NCBI RefSeq assembly: GCF_900156525.1
Contig: NZ_FTPS01000003.1
Span: 18,015 to 82,014 of the forward strand
Source: Pontibaca methylaminivorans
GTDB taxonomy: Bacteria; Pseudomonadota; Alphaproteobacteria; Rhodobacterales; Rhodobacteraceae
Direction of reading: 5' to 3'
DNA length: 64,000 bases
This document shows, one piece after another, positions 1 to 9,819 of this stretch. The notes beneath the pieces were generated by a model. It was not told the DNA's origin. It did no database searches and saw only the letters and a list, made by a program, of their open reading frames with translations. The position numbers and the translations under genes are program-made. Each line of letters opens with the position of its first letter. Position 1 is the stretch's first letter.

Positions 1-647
1 CCATCCTGGTCGAGCCGGTGCAGGGCGAGGGCGGCATCCGCGTGATGCCCGACCGCTGCCTGCAGGGGCTGCGCGCGCTGTGCGACGAACACGGCATCCT
101 GCTGATCCTGGACGAGGTGCAATGCGGCATGGGCCGCACCGGGCGGCTCTTTGCCCATGAATGGGCCGGGATCACCCCCGACATCATGATGGTGGCCAAG
201 GGGATCGGCGGGGGGTTCCCGCTCGGCGCGGTGCTGGCAACCGAGCGCGCCGCGAGCGGCATGACCGTCGGCACCCACGGATCCACCTATGGCGGCAATC
301 CGCTGGCCTGCGCGGTCGGCTCCGCCGTGATGGACATCGTTGCCACGCCCGAATTCCTCGATGCGGTGAGCCGCAAGGCCGGACTGCTGCGGCAGGGGCT
401 CGAGTCGCTGGTCGCGACCCGGCCCGACAGCTTCGAGGAGGTGCGCGGCGTGGGGCTCATGCTCGGGCTCAAGTGCCGCCGGCCGAATACCGATATCGTC
501 GCCGCCGGCTATGACGAGGGGCTGCTGACCGTGCCGGCGGCGGACAATGTGCTGCGCCTGCTGCCGCCGCTGAACATTTCCGAGGCGGACATCTCGACCG
601 CTCTTGACCGGCTCGGGCGCGCCGCCCAGTCTCTGGCGGACCAGTAA
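1..647 (+). CDS. argD: Acetylornithine aminotransferase, C-terminal part (gene starts before the window)
   Basis: This is the last ~214 residues of a class III PLP aminotransferase; the frame is open from base 3 with no start in view. ArgD transfers the amino group of glutamate to N-acetylglutamate semialdehyde in arginine synthesis, and in many bacteria also serves lysine/diaminopimelate synthesis. Visible family signatures are [11 protein letters not shown], the Schiff-base lysine in [13 protein letters not shown], and the glycine-rich [14 protein letters not shown] segment. argF follows 76 bp downstream on the same strand, an arrangement common in alphaproteobacteria, which supports ArgD over other class III aminotransferases. 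The missing N-terminal half is the only limitation. Confidence 0.93.
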   Translation, partial: ILVEPVQGEGGIRVMPDRCLQGLRALCDEHGILLILDEVQCGMGRTGRLFAHEWAGITPDIMMVAKGIGGGFPLGAVLATERAASGMTVGTHGSTYGGNPLACAVGSAVMDIVATPEFLDAVSRKAGLLRQGLESLVATRPDSFEEVRGVGLMLGLKCRRPNTDIVAAGYDEGLLTVPAADNVLRLLPPLNISEADISTALDRLGRAAQSLADQ

Positions 648-723
648 CAGGCGAGGGCCGGGCCGGCAGCGACCAATGGCCCCGGCATCGGCAACAGGAC
701 GGCGACAGGAAGGCGGACGGCCC

Positions 724-1650
724 ATGAACCATTTCCTCGACATTCACACGACCGACCCGGACGATCTGCGCCGCATCATCGCCCAGGGCGCCGGGATGAA
801 GGCCGCGCGGCAGGGCCGCCCGCGCGGCAGCAGGGACGACGCGCTGCCGCTCGACGGGCGGATGGTTGCGCTCATCTTCGAAAAGCCCTCGACCCGCACG
901 CGGGTGAGCTTCGACGTGGGCGCGCGCCAGATGGGGGCCGAGACCATGGTGCTTTCGGGCAGCGACATGCAGCTCGGCCATGGCGAGACCATCGCCGATA
1001 CCGCCCGGGTGCTGTCGCGCTATGTCGATCTCATCATGATCCGCACCTTCGACGAATCCGTGCTGCACGAGATGGCCGAACATGCCGATGTGCCGGTGAT
1101 CAACGGGCTGACCGACCGCACCCATCCCTGCCAGATCATGGCCGACGTGCTGACCTATGAAGAACACCGCGGCCCGATCCGGGGCCGAAAGGTGGTCTGG
1201 AGCGGCGACGGCAACAACGTCTGCGCCTCGTTCCTGCATGCGGCGGGGCAGTTCGGCTTCGACCTGACCTTTACCGGCCCGCCCCAGCTCGACCCCGAGG
1301 CGGAATTCATCGCCTTCGCCCGCGGCGCCGGCAGCCGGGTCGAGATCGAGCGCGACGCGATGCGCGCGGTTGACGGCGCCGACGTGATCGTGACCGACAC
1401 CTGGGTGTCGATGCATGACGCGCAATCCTCGCGCGAGCGGCGTCACAACATGCTGCGCCCCTACCAGGTGAACGAACGCCTGATGGCCGCGGCCGGAAAG
1501 GATGCCGTGTTCATGCACTGTCTGCCCGCGCATCGCGGCGAAGAGGTGACATCCGACGTCATGGACGGGCCGCAGTCGCTCGTGTTCGACGAGGCCGAAA
1601 ACCGCCTCCATGCGCAGAAGGCGATCATGCGCTGGTGCCTCGGCGTCTGA
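724..1650 (+). CDS. argF: Ornithine carbamoyltransferase
   Basis: ArgF makes citrulline from ornithine and carbamoyl phosphate in the cytoplasm. The 308-residue length is typical. Carbamoyl-phosphate-binding STRTR is at residues 56-60, the HPCQ motif at 134-137, and the ornithine-binding HCLPAHRG motif lies near the C-terminus. The frame can be extended upstream to 604, but that stretch overlaps the end of argD and has no family similarity. ATG 724 follows a purine-rich AGGAAGGCGG ribosome-binding stretch and gives the usual N-terminus (MNHFLDI). It is probably co-transcribed with argD, and a GC hairpin follows the stop. Confidence 0.96.
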   Translation: MNHFLDIHTTDPDDLRRIIAQGAGMKAARQGRPRGSRDDALPLDGRMVALIFEKPSTRTRVSFDVGARQMGAETMVLSGSDMQLGHGETIADTARVLSRYVDLIMIRTFDESVLHEMAEHADVPVINGLTDRTHPCQIMADVLTYEEHRGPIRGRKVVWSGDGNNVCASFLHAAGQFGFDLTFTGPPQLDPEAEFIAFARGAGSRVEIERDAMRAVDGADVIVTDTWVSMHDAQSSRERRHNMLRPYQVNERLMAAAGKDAVFMHCLPAHRGEEVTSDVMDGPQSLVFDEAENRLHAQKAIMRWCLGV

Positions 1651-1668
1651 ACCGGCGCCGCACCCCTC

Positions 1669-1688
1669 GGCCCGCCGGGCCTTCTTCT
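1669..1688 (+). terminator. Probable terminator after argF
   Basis: A short hairpin (GGCCC, loop GCC, GGGCC) is followed by the pyrimidine run TTCTTCT, 18 bp after the argF stop. The stem is only 5 bp and the T tract is interrupted, so strength is uncertain. Its tail belongs to the dispersed repeat copy described next. Confidence 0.4.
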
Positions 1689-1707
1689 GGCAGAAATATC
1701 CCGGGGG
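1679..1707 (-). repeat. Dispersed intergenic repeat, copy 1
   Basis: Read on the minus strand this is CCCCCGGGATATTTCTGCCA followed by GAAGAAGGC. It is one of four copies in the window (others at 9028, 18481, 28331), all outside coding sequence. This copy lacks one base of the central palindrome TTCTGGCCAGAA. It lies between the convergent argF and phosphate transporter genes. Confidence 0.7.
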
Positions 1708-1791
1708 TGAATTGGCCGCAGGCCAAGAGGGGGCAGCGCCCCCGCTCGCCGGTCCGATAACGCTTGCCCGGAAACATCGCCGGAGAACGTC

Positions 1792-3276
1792 CTAGCCGAG
1801 CACGGTCCGCAGCCCGAGGAAGATCGCTGCCGAAATCAGCGCCGCCGCCGGCACCGTGATCACCCAGGCGGCGAGGATGGTCATGAAATGCGAGCGCCGC
1901 ACCAGGCGGCGCCGGGCGCGTTCCTCGCGCGCGATGGTGATCGGCTTGGGCGGGCCGTGGCCCATGTGCCGCAGGCGCCGCTCCATCAGCCATTCCCGGA
2001 AGAAACCGACGCCGAACACGCCGCCGATTGCGATATGGGTCGAACTCACCGGCAGGCCGAGCCAGCTTGCCACGATCACCGTGAAGGCGGCCGAAAGCGC
2101 AACGCAGAAGGCGCGGATCGGGTTCAGCTTGGTGATCTCATTGCCGACCATGTTGATCAGCCGCGGCCCGAACAGGAACAGGCCAAAGGAAATGCCGAAG
2201 GCGCCGATCACCATCACCCAGTTGGGAATCAGCACCATCCCCTCGCCGTGCCCGCCCGAACCGACCGCATGCACGATCGCCGCGAGCGGTCCGACCGCAT
2301 TGGCCACGTCATTGGCGCCATGGGCAAAGCTCAGCAGCGCCGCAGAAATCACCAGCGGCAGCCCGAACAGCCCCCGCAGCGCGCTTTCGCGGTTCTCGAG
2401 CCCCTGCGAGCGCCGGCGGATCAGCGGGATGGTCAGCAGCCAGATGACGATGCCAAAGCCGATCCCGACCCCTGCCGCGAGGCCCGGGCCGGTGGTCACG
2501 AGCCGCGAGAGCCCCTTCAGCAGCATGTAGGTGGCGAAGGTGCCGGCCATCACCCCGACCAGCACCGGCACCCAGACCCGCGCCGCCGCGACCTTGTCCT
2601 CGCGGTAGATGATGCGGGCATTGATGAAGGCCAGAAGCGCGGCGGCGATACCGCCCCCGAGCACCGGCGAGATCACCCAGCTTGCGGCGATGGTGCCGAT
2701 CATGGCCCAGTTCACCGCCGCGATCCCGGCCGCCGCCGCCCCGGCGCCGACGACGCCCCCGACCACCGCATGGGTGGTCGAGACCGGCGCGCCGATCCAT
2801 GTCGCGAGGTTCACCCAGAGCGCCGAGGAAATCAGCGCCGCCATCATCGCCCAGATGAACACGTCCTGGCTGCGCATGGCGGAGGGCGCGACGATCCCCT
2901 GCGAGATCGTCGTCACCACATCACCCCCGGCCAGCAGGGCGCCGGCGCTTTCGAACACGGCGGCGATCACCAGCGCCGCGGTCATCGACAGCGCATTCGC
3001 CCCGACCGCCGGCCCCATGTTGTTCGCGACGTCGTTCGCCCCGATGTTGAGCGCCATGTAGGCGCCGAAGCCGGCCGCCGCGACCACGACGAAATTGACC
3101 GGCGCATGGCCGAAGAACACCGCCGCCAGCAGCGACGCAACGGCGATGAAGGCCAGGCCGATCCCGGGCGCCACCAGCGGGCGCGAGATCTGGGCGCTTG
3201 CATATTCGACGATGCTGATCCGGTTCAGATCGCTGTCGAGCGTCTTCCATCGTGTGCCTGCCGGCCTCTCCGACAT
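1792..3276 (-). CDS. Inorganic phosphate transporter, PiT family
   Basis: A 494-residue polytopic inner-membrane protein of the PiT (PF01384) family, which takes up phosphate or metal-phosphate with cations. Both halves carry the family signature: NIGANDVANNMGPAVGANAL in the N-terminal half (about residues 85-105) and HGANDVANAVGPLAA in the C-terminal half (about 320-340), as expected from the internal duplication. Length matches PitA-type members. The first ~35 residues are hydrophilic and cytoplasmic. The NUDIX gene lies 142 bp upstream on the same strand; no DUF47 (PhoU-like) partner, which often accompanies Pit genes, is adjacent. Low-affinity phosphate uptake is inferred from the family. 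Confidence 0.93.
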   Translation of the reverse strand: MSERPAGTRWKTLDSDLNRISIVEYASAQISRPLVAPGIGLAFIAVASLLAAVFFGHAPVNFVVVAAAGFGAYMALNIGANDVANNMGPAVGANALSMTAALVIAAVFESAGALLAGGDVVTTISQGIVAPSAMRSQDVFIWAMMAALISSALWVNLATWIGAPVSTTHAVVGGVVGAGAAAAGIAAVNWAMIGTIAASWVISPVLGGGIAAALLAFINARIIYREDKVAAARVWVPVLVGVMAGTFATYMLLKGLSRLVTTGPGLAAGVGIGFGIVIWLLTIPLIRRRSQGLENRESALRGLFGLPLVISAALLSFAHGANDVANAVGPLAAIVHAVGSGGHGEGMVLIPNWVMVIGAFGISFGLFLFGPRLINMVGNEITKLNPIRAFCVALSAAFTVIVASWLGLPVSSTHIAIGGVFGVGFFREWLMERRLRHMGHGPPKPITIAREERARRRLVRRSHFMTILAAWVITVPAAALISAAIFLGLRTVLG

Positions 3277-3418
3277 CTGCTTGCGCCCTCGCGTCGCGAA
3301 TCTGTTGCAGCCTCGTCGAGCCGTCTAATCGCTCGGGCCGGCCAGTGCAACGCGGCAGCGGACCAGGCCCGATACCGGGGCCACTGCCCGATCCGGTGCG
3401 GGGTGCGGCCGCATGGTG

Positions 3419-3883
3419 TCAGGCCAGGCCGCGCAGGATCGCGCGCAGTTCCGGTTCGCGCACCATGGTCGCGGCCTCCCCGGGCGAGACCCATTTGCGT
3501 TTTCGCTCCGACGCTTCGGGATAGTCGTCGACCAGCGAGGTGACGCGCGCAAGATGGACATAGGTCTCGACCGGCGCGCGGCCGCCCGTATCCATGCCCT
3601 TGGTGAATTCATAGCAGCCGATCGGCTCGGGCTCGATCACCGCCTCTTTCACTCCGGCCTCTTCCCAGGCTTCGCGCAGGGCGGTTTCGGCACCATCCAG
3701 CCCGTCGATCGGCCAGCCCTTGGGCAGGATCCAGCGCCCGCTGCCCCGGCTGGTGATCAGCAGCACCTTTTTCGCCCCGCTCTCGTCCTCGCGATAGCAG
3801 AGCGCCGCCACCTGCACCCGCTTGGGGCGCTGGACCATCGGCAGGACCAGTCTGGTCCAGGCTTTTTTCAGAACTGTGCTCAT
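3419..3883 (-). CDS. NUDIX hydrolase
   Basis: A 154-residue single-domain NUDIX protein. NUDIX enzymes hydrolyse nucleoside diphosphates linked to other groups, using divalent metal bound by the Nudix box. The box reads KGWPIDG...ETALREAWEEAGV; the catalytic REAWEEAGV core is intact, but the upstream acidic position of the classic GX5EX7REUXEEXGU pattern is a leucine. The GWPIDG form resembles the diphosphoinositol/diadenosine polyphosphate hydrolase-like branch seen in many alphaproteobacteria; the substrate cannot be read from sequence. It precedes the phosphate transporter on the same strand and is divergent from 6-phosphogluconate dehydrogenase. The N-terminus (MSTVLKKAW) is a plausible start with no signal peptide. 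Confidence 0.88.
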   Translation of the reverse strand: MSTVLKKAWTRLVLPMVQRPKRVQVAALCYREDESGAKKVLLITSRGSGRWILPKGWPIDGLDGAETALREAWEEAGVKEAVIEPEPIGCYEFTKGMDTGGRAPVETYVHLARVTSLVDDYPEASERKRKWVSPGEAATMVREPELRAILRGLA

Positions 3884-4014
3884 GATCGTGCCGCCTGTGT
3901 TTGTTTTTCTTGGTTGCCCTTATGATATGGCAAGATTTACTCCATGCCAAACATTGCGCAGCCACGGGGCCGCGTTTGCGCCGGTCATGGAACGTGCAAG
4001 CAGGAGGCGAACAG

Positions 4015-5424
4015 ATGTCACAGGCGCAGGAACCGGCGCAGATCGGCATTTACGGCCTCGGCACCATGGGCAGTGCGCTGGCGCTGAACCTTGCGGAACA
4101 GGGTATCCGGGTCGCGATCACCAATCGTGACAGCGACTGGATCGCGCCGTTTCTCGACCGTGCCGGCGCGCTGGCCGGGCAGATGGTGCCGGCCGATACG
4201 CTCGCGGAGTTCGTCGCCGCGCTCGCGTCGCCGCGAATCGTTCTGTTCATGATTCCCTCGGGCGCGCCGATGGATGCCATGCTGGCCGAGATCGTTCCGC
4301 TGCTCGCCCCCGGGGATATCGTCATCGACGCCGGCAATGCCGATTTCAACGACACCCGCCGCCGCACCCGCGAACTGGCGCCGACGGGACTGCATTTCAC
4401 CGGCATGGGCGTCTCGGGCGGCGAGGCGGGCGCGCGCCACGGGCCTTCCATCATGGTCGGGGGCAGCAAATCCGCCTGGACCGCGCTGGAGCCGATCCTG
4501 ACCCGCATCGCCGCGCGCTACGAGGGCACCCCCTGCGTTGCCCGGGTGGGGCCGGACGGGGCGGGTCATTTCGTCAAGACGGTGCATAACGGCATCGAAT
4601 ATGCCGACATGCAGATGATTGCCGAGATTTACGGGCTGCTGCGCGACGGCGCGGGGTGGGAGGCGCCGCGGATCGGGGCGCTTTTCGCCGATTGGGACAG
4701 GGGGCCGCTGCACGGTTTCCTGACCGAAGTGACGGCGAAAACCCTCGTGGCGCGGGATCCGGCCACCGGACGGCCGCTTGTCGACGCGATCTGCGACCGC
4801 GCCGGGCAGAAGGGCACCGGACGCTGGACCGTGATCGAGGCGCTGAAGCTCGGGCAGGCGGCGGGGGTGATCGGGGCGGCGGTGGACGCGCGGGTCTGGT
4901 CGGCCCAGGCCGGATTGCGCCAATGCGCCGAAGAGCGGCTCTCTCCGGGTGCCGGATCGTTCGATCCGCTTCCGGCCGGGGCGCTCGAGCAGGCATTGAT
5001 CGCGGGGCGCCTCGTCACGCTCGTCCAGGGGTTCGAGGAGCTTGCCGCCGCATCGGGCGAATTTTCATGGGAGCTCGACCTTGCCGGCATTGCCCGGATC
5101 TGGCGTGCGGGCTGCATCATCCGCTCCGACCTCCTGCATCCGCTGATCGGGGCCCTCGGGCAGGCGGGCCCGCTGCCGTTGGCCCATCCCCTGCCGGCGC
5201 TGCTTGCGGCGAATGTGGCGCCGCTCAGGCGCGTGGTCGCGGGGGCCGTCGGGGCCGGGCTGCCGGTGCCGGCGCTGGCCGCGGCGCTCGGCTGGTATGA
5301 CAGCATCCGCCGCGCCCGCGGCAGCGCCAACCTCATCCAGGCGCAGCGCGATTTCTTCGGCGCGCATGGGTTCGCCCGCATTGACAGCCCGGGCAGCCAT
5401 CACGGCGACTGGGGCGAGCGCTGA
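4015..5424 (+). CDS. gnd: 6-phosphogluconate dehydrogenase, decarboxylating
   Basis: Oxidises and decarboxylates 6-phosphogluconate to ribulose 5-phosphate with NAD(P)+. The 469-residue length is that of the long (homodimeric) class. The Rossmann start IGIYGLGTMGSALALNLAEQ is residues 8-27. The substrate and catalytic signatures GMGVSGGEAGARHGPSIM and GAGHFVKTVHNGIEY follow, with an all-alpha C-terminal domain containing AGQKGTGRWT. ATG 4015 is chosen over an upstream in-frame ATG at 3901 because it follows CAGGAGGCGAACAG and starts the Rossmann fold at the usual distance. It is transcribed away from the NUDIX gene across an AT-rich 131 bp spacer. Confidence 0.95.
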   Translation: MSQAQEPAQIGIYGLGTMGSALALNLAEQGIRVAITNRDSDWIAPFLDRAGALAGQMVPADTLAEFVAALASPRIVLFMIPSGAPMDAMLAEIVPLLAPGDIVIDAGNADFNDTRRRTRELAPTGLHFTGMGVSGGEAGARHGPSIMVGGSKSAWTALEPILTRIAARYEGTPCVARVGPDGAGHFVKTVHNGIEYADMQMIAEIYGLLRDGAGWEAPRIGALFADWDRGPLHGFLTEVTAKTLVARDPATGRPLVDAICDRAGQKGTGRWTVIEALKLGQAAGVIGAAVDARVWSAQAGLRQCAEERLSPGAGSFDPLPAGALEQALIAGRLVTLVQGFEELAAASGEFSWELDLAGIARIWRAGCIIRSDLLHPLIGALGQAGPLPLAHPLPALLAANVAPLRRVVAGAVGAGLPVPALAAALGWYDSIRRARGSANLIQAQRDFFGAHGFARIDSPGSHHGDWGER

Positions 5425-5428
5425 CCCG

Positions 5429-7897
5429 TCAGCGGCGTGGTTTTGCGCGGGTGGTCGGCGCGGCCTGCGCCGGATCCTCGGGCCAGGGGTGCCTGGGGTA
5501 GCGCGCGCGCATGTCCTTGCGCACATCCCGGTACGATCCGGCCCAGAATCCCGGCAGGTCGCGGGTGACCTGCACCTCCCGCCCGGCGGGCGACAGCAGC
5601 GCGATGCGCAGGGCCATCCCGGCGGCCTCGGGGTGCTGCGTGACACCGAACAGTTCCTGCAGCCGCAGCGCGATCTGCGGCCCCTCGGGGGTATAGTCGA
5701 TCGGCACCCGCCGCCCGAGCGGGGTCGTGAAATGGGCCGGGGCCAGCCGGTCGAGCAGGCGTTGCTGTTCATGGTCGAGCCGCGCCCGCAGCGCCGGCAG
5801 GATGTCGAACTGTTTCCAGTCGGCGGCGCTGCGGACCCCGCCGAGAAAGGGCCGCAGCCAGATGTCGAGCGACTCCGTCAGCCCCGCCTGCGAGAAATCG
5901 GGCAGACCGGCGCCTTTTGCGCGCAGCAGCTCGACCCGTGCGGCAAGCCGTGCCGCCGCATCGCTCATCGGCAGGCCGAGGTCGCGCACGCCTTCCAGCA
6001 TGGCCCCCCTGAGCGCCTCTTCGGGCGCATCGCGCCAGGGCCGCTCTCCCAGCACGAGCGCGTCGAGGCGCTCCTGCCGGCGGGCGATCACGCGCCCCTC
6101 GCGACCCGACCATTCGCAGCGGTCAGTCCAGGCGATCCGCGGCGCGAGGATTTCGCGGATCTCGCTTTCGGTGATCGGGGCGGCGGTTCGGATGCGCGCC
6201 TCGCTCGGATCGCCGTCAAGATCGGTCGCGACGAGCCAGGGCGCTCCGGCCAGCGGATCATCGGGCGCAAGCCTTGCCCCCTTGCCGCCCGACAGCAGAT
6301 AGCGCGGCGCCTCTCCGGGGCGGCGGCGGGCGATGCGGTCGGGGTAGGCCAGCGCCGCCATGGCACCGATGGAAAGCGGCCGCTCCGAGACGGGCGCGGA
6401 TTTGCGCAGCCGCGCCGCTTCGGCGCGGATCCGGTCGAGCGCGGCGCCGTCCGCGTCGAACGGCTGGCGGGTGGCTCCGTGCCGTCCGTTCAGGGCCGCA
6501 AGACGCAGCGCAAGATCTGCGGGCGCGCCGCGCAGGGGATCGCGCGCGGCAAGAAGGGCAGCAAACATCGCCGCATCACGCCCCGCCGTCATCAGCATAT
6601 GCGCAAGGCGCGGATGCAGCGGCATTGCCGAAAGCACGCGCCCGTGATCGGTGATGCGCGCCCCGTCCAGCGCGCCCAGTTGTGCGAGGATCCGGCGTGC
6701 GCCTGCAAGTGCTGTGTCGGGCGGCGGCGTCAGAAAGGAAAGGTCGGCCGCATCCGCGCCCCATTCCGCGAGGTCGAGCGCGAGCGGAGCAAGATCCGCC
6801 ACCGCGATTTCAGGCGGCGGGAACCCGGGCAGCGCCCCTTCCTGTCCCCGCGACCAGAGCCGGTAGCAGCGCCCCTCGGCCACGCGCCCGGCGCGGCCCC
6901 GGCGCTGGGCGATTTCGGCGCGGCTCGCCGGTTCGGTCACAAGGCGCGACATGCCCGATCCGGGATCGAAGCGGGCGCGCCGCGCAAGCCCCGCATCGAC
7001 GACGACGCGGATATCGGGAAGGGTCAGCGAGGTTTCGGCGATCGAGGTCGCAAGCACGATCTTGCGCCCTGTCCGTGCCGGGGCAATGGCGGCCCGCTGC
7101 TGCGCAAAGGGCAGGGCCCCATAGAGCGGATGCAGGGAACAGCCGGCAGGGAGGCGTGGCGCGAGCAGGGCCGTCGTGCGGCGGATTTCGCGCTCGCCCG
7201 GCAGGAAGACGAGCAGCCCGCCGCCCATGGCGCGGCTTTCGCGCTCGGCCCGGAGCACGAGGTCGGCCAGCGCATCGAGCCGGCGCGCATCGCCCGCAAG
7301 CGGCGTATCGAGCCAATGGGTGCTGACCGCAAAGCTCTGTCCCCGCGCGGTGACGAGCGGCGCCTGCATCAATTCCGCGACCGGCCCGGCGTCGAGCGTG
7401 GCCGACATGGCAAGGAGGTGCAGATCCTCGCGCAGCGCCCCGGCGACCTCGAGGCAGAGCGCAAGCCCGAGGTCGGCGTTCAGGGACCGTTCATGGAATT
7501 CGTCGAAGATCACGCAGGCGACGCCGGGAAGGTCGGGCTGCGCCTGCAGCATGCGGGTCAGGACGCCCTCGGTCACGACCTCGATCCGTGTGTCCCGCGA
7601 CACCCGCACCGCGCCGCGCATGCGATAGCCGACGCGCCCGCCCGCGATCTCGCCCAGGGTCTCGGCCATGCGCTCGGCGGCGGCGCGGGCGGCAAGGCGG
7701 CGCGGTTCAAGCATGATGATACGCTGCCCTTGGGGGATGAGCCCCGAATCGAGCAGCGCCAGGGGAACCCGGGTGGTCTTGCCGGCGCCGGGGGGCGCCT
7801 CGAGCACCGCGCGGCGCGTGCGGCGCAGGGCCGCGACCAGCCCGGGCAGGGCCGGCTCGATGGGCAGGGGGGCGGGCGGGGCGGATGGAGCAGTCAT
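5429..7897 (-). CDS. hrpB: ATP-dependent helicase HrpB
   Basis: An 822-residue DEAH/RHA-family helicase of unknown cellular substrate. Motif I is APPGAGKTTRVPL near residue 40, motif II is the HrpB-type DEFHERS, motif III is SATL, and motif VI is QRRGRAGRVAEG. The C-terminal third carries the HrpB-specific region including the late LGRRVPIDYTPEGPQ segment. The open frame runs 330 codons further upstream, but that extension overlaps meaB on the other strand and has no similarity. ATG 7897 gives the standard N-terminus and family length. Its stop lies 4 bp from the convergent gnd stop. Confidence 0.93.
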   Translation of the reverse strand: MTAPSAPPAPLPIEPALPGLVAALRRTRRAVLEAPPGAGKTTRVPLALLDSGLIPQGQRIIMLEPRRLAARAAAERMAETLGEIAGGRVGYRMRGAVRVSRDTRIEVVTEGVLTRMLQAQPDLPGVACVIFDEFHERSLNADLGLALCLEVAGALREDLHLLAMSATLDAGPVAELMQAPLVTARGQSFAVSTHWLDTPLAGDARRLDALADLVLRAERESRAMGGGLLVFLPGEREIRRTTALLAPRLPAGCSLHPLYGALPFAQQRAAIAPARTGRKIVLATSIAETSLTLPDIRVVVDAGLARRARFDPGSGMSRLVTEPASRAEIAQRRGRAGRVAEGRCYRLWSRGQEGALPGFPPPEIAVADLAPLALDLAEWGADAADLSFLTPPPDTALAGARRILAQLGALDGARITDHGRVLSAMPLHPRLAHMLMTAGRDAAMFAALLAARDPLRGAPADLALRLAALNGRHGATRQPFDADGAALDRIRAEAARLRKSAPVSERPLSIGAMAALAYPDRIARRRPGEAPRYLLSGGKGARLAPDDPLAGAPWLVATDLDGDPSEARIRTAAPITESEIREILAPRIAWTDRCEWSGREGRVIARRQERLDALVLGERPWRDAPEEALRGAMLEGVRDLGLPMSDAAARLAARVELLRAKGAGLPDFSQAGLTESLDIWLRPFLGGVRSAADWKQFDILPALRARLDHEQQRLLDRLAPAHFTTPLGRRVPIDYTPEGPQIALRLQELFGVTQHPEAAGMALRIALLSPAGREVQVTRDLPGFWAGSYRDVRKDMRARYPRHPWPEDPAQAAPTTRAKPRR

Positions 7898-8008
7898 CGT
7901 TGCCTTATCGCCAAGGCCGGCCCCCGCGTCCAGCGGCCGGTCTGGACATTGCCCATGGGCCTGCGCCAATCTGCGCCGCGCAGAGCGGGCAGGAGGATGC
8001 GGAGCGGC

Positions 8009-9019
8009 ATGGACATTTCGGACCTGGCGGAACGGATACTGAAGGGCGAGCGGCGTGCGCTGGCGCGGGCGATCACGCTGGTCGAGAGCGGGCGGCGCGA
8101 TCACCGTGCCGCTGCCACCGCGCTTCTGGAGCGGCTCAACGATTCGGGGCGGCACTCGCTGCGAATCGGCCTGTCCGGCACGCCGGGGGTGGGGAAATCG
8201 ACCTTTATCGAATCCTTCGGGCTCATGCTCACCGGGGAGAGGCTGCGGGTGGCTGTGCTTGCGGTCGATCCGAGCTCGGCGCGCACCGGCGGGTCGATCC
8301 TTGGCGACAAGACGCGGATGGAGCGGCTTTCGCGCGAGCCGCTGGCCTTTATCCGCCCCTCGCCGAGCCAGAGCCACCTGGGCGGCATCGCACGGCGCAG
8401 CCGCGAGGCGGTGGCGCTTTGCGAGGCGGCGGGGTTCGATGTGGTGCTGATCGAGACCGTGGGGGTCGGACAGTCCGAAACCGTGGTGGCGGAAATCGCC
8501 GATCTGTTCCTGTTGCTGATCGCGCCCGCGGGCGGGGACGAGTTGCAGGGGGTGAAGCGGGGGATCATGGAGATGGCCGACCTGATCCTTGTGAACAAGG
8601 CGGATGGCGACCTGAAGGCCGCGGCCGCGCGCACGCGCAGCGATTACGCCGGTGCGCTTCGCCTGCTGCGCAAGCGGCCGCAGGATCCCGAGGGTTTCCC
8701 GGCCGCGATCATGGTGTCGGCGCTCGAGAACAGCGGGCTTGAAAAGGCCTGGACGCGGATGCAGGAACTGGCCGAATGGCGCCGCGAGCATGGACACTGG
8801 GAGGCCCGCCGCGCCGCGCAGGCACGATACTGGTTCGCGCAGGATGTGCGCAACGCGTTGCTGGCGCGGCTCGAGGAGCCGCGCGCCCGCGAGCACATGA
8901 TGATGCTGTCCGAGCAGGTGGCGCGCGGCGAGATTTCGCCCGGGGCGGGGGCGCAGACCATGCTCGAGGTGCTTGGTGACGTCCGGCCCTGCGAGGGGGG
9001 CGCTGCCCCCATCGCCTGA
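8009..9019 (+). CDS. meaB: MeaB/ArgK-type G3E GTPase (methylmalonyl-CoA mutase chaperone)
   Basis: A 336-residue SIMIBI-class GTPase. MeaB protects and reloads adenosylcobalamin-dependent methylmalonyl-CoA mutase in a GTP-dependent way. Walker [11 protein letters not shown] is near residue 60; the switch [18 protein letters not shown], the ETVGVGQSE segment and the NKAD base-recognition motif follow; the C-terminal helical dimerisation arm is present. ATG 8009 is preceded by AGGAGG and GGAG; an in-frame ATG at 7997 abuts the AGGAGG and is too close. No mutase gene is in the window, so the partner is elsewhere. It is divergent from hrpB (111 bp apart). A dispersed repeat copy follows the stop. 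Confidence 0.94.
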   Translation: MDISDLAERILKGERRALARAITLVESGRRDHRAAATALLERLNDSGRHSLRIGLSGTPGVGKSTFIESFGLMLTGERLRVAVLAVDPSSARTGGSILGDKTRMERLSREPLAFIRPSPSQSHLGGIARRSREAVALCEAAGFDVVLIETVGVGQSETVVAEIADLFLLLIAPAGGDELQGVKRGIMEMADLILVNKADGDLKAAAARTRSDYAGALRLLRKRPQDPEGFPAAIMVSALENSGLEKAWTRMQELAEWRREHGHWEARRAAQARYWFAQDVRNALLARLEEPRAREHMMMLSEQVARGEISPGAGAQTMLEVLGDVRPCEGGAAPIA

Positions 9020-9027
9020 CGGCGATT

Positions 9028-9057
9028 CCCCCGGGATATTTCCCGCCAGAAGACGGC
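9028..9057 (+). repeat. Dispersed intergenic repeat, copy 2
   Basis: CCCCCGGGATATTTCCCGCC followed by AGAAGACGGC, 8 bp after the meaB stop. It is the most diverged of the four copies, changed at the central TTCTGGCCAGAA palindrome, but keeps GGGATATTTC and CCAGAAGA. Confidence 0.65.
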
Positions 9058-9221
9058 ATGGAGTGGCGGAAAGCGGGCCGGGCGACTTGACGCGGGCAAT
9101 GTTCGGGCGTAAGCCCCGGCGGAAAGTTCATGGCGCGCCGGTGCGGTCCGCGCCATTTTCGTCCGGCGGGATGGACGCGGCCGGAGCCAGCAGACCGAGA
9201 TCGAAGAAGAAGGGTGATCAC

Positions 9222-9509
9222 ATGTCGCGCCGTTGCGAACTGACCGGAAAAGGGCCGATGACCGGCAACAATGTCAGCCATGCCAACAACAAGACGAGGC
9301 GTCGTTTCCTGCCGAACCTGACCGATGTCACGTTGCAGTCGGAAACGCTCGGGCGCGGGGTCCGGCTGCGGATCAGCGCGGCGGCGCTGCGCAGCGTCGA
9401 TCATCGCGGCGGGCTCGACAAGTTCCTGGCCAAGGCGCGTGACGAGGAGCTTTCGCCGAGGGCGCTCCGGGTCAAGAAGGAAATCGCCCGCGCCGCCGCC
9501 CCGGCCTGA
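9222..9509 (+). CDS. rpmB: 50S ribosomal protein L28
   Basis: A 95-residue L28 of the longer alphaproteobacterial type. It begins [20 protein letters not shown], the conserved L28 start, followed by the basic [12 protein letters not shown] segment. The frame extends upstream to 8973, but that part overlaps the meaB end and has no L28 similarity. ATG 9222 follows GAAGAAGAAGGGTGATC, an adequate ribosome-binding site. It is monocistronic with its own terminator 25 bp downstream. Confidence 0.96.
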   Translation: MSRRCELTGKGPMTGNNVSHANNKTRRRFLPNLTDVTLQSETLGRGVRLRISAAALRSVDHRGGLDKFLAKARDEELSPRALRVKKEIARAAAPA

Positions 9510-9534
9510 GCCGGAGCACGGGCCTGGACTTCGA

Positions 9535-9559
9535 AGCCCCGCGGCGACGCGGGGCTTTT
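9535..9559 (+). terminator. Intrinsic terminator of rpmB
   Basis: A perfect 9-bp stem (AGCCCCGCG / CGCGGGGCT) with a GCGA tetraloop, followed by TTT. A canonical GC stem with a short T tract. Confidence 0.8.
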
Positions 9560-9819
9560 GTCGTTGCGGGCCTTGCTTCGAGGCGGTGCGCATCTGAAGG
9601 GGAGGCCGGTGAGCGGGCTGGGGCTGGGCACGCCGCTTGCGGACGGGGTGGGGCGCCCCTGACGCTCTCTGGAACTGCCGGTCAGGTCGCCCATTGGTGC
9701 GGCCGCGGATCGCGGGCGGCCGGGCGATCGAAGAGGATCGCGGCGGGGAGGGAATGGTCCGGCACCGCGGAGGCGGCGGCATTTCTCCGTTTCCCCTGCT
9801 CCCGCCGGCTATGTGTGGA

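Noticed and set aside
1888..3543. A 551-codon open frame opposite the phosphate transporter
   Set aside because: Low-complexity Arg/His/Asp-rich shadow of a well-supported gene.
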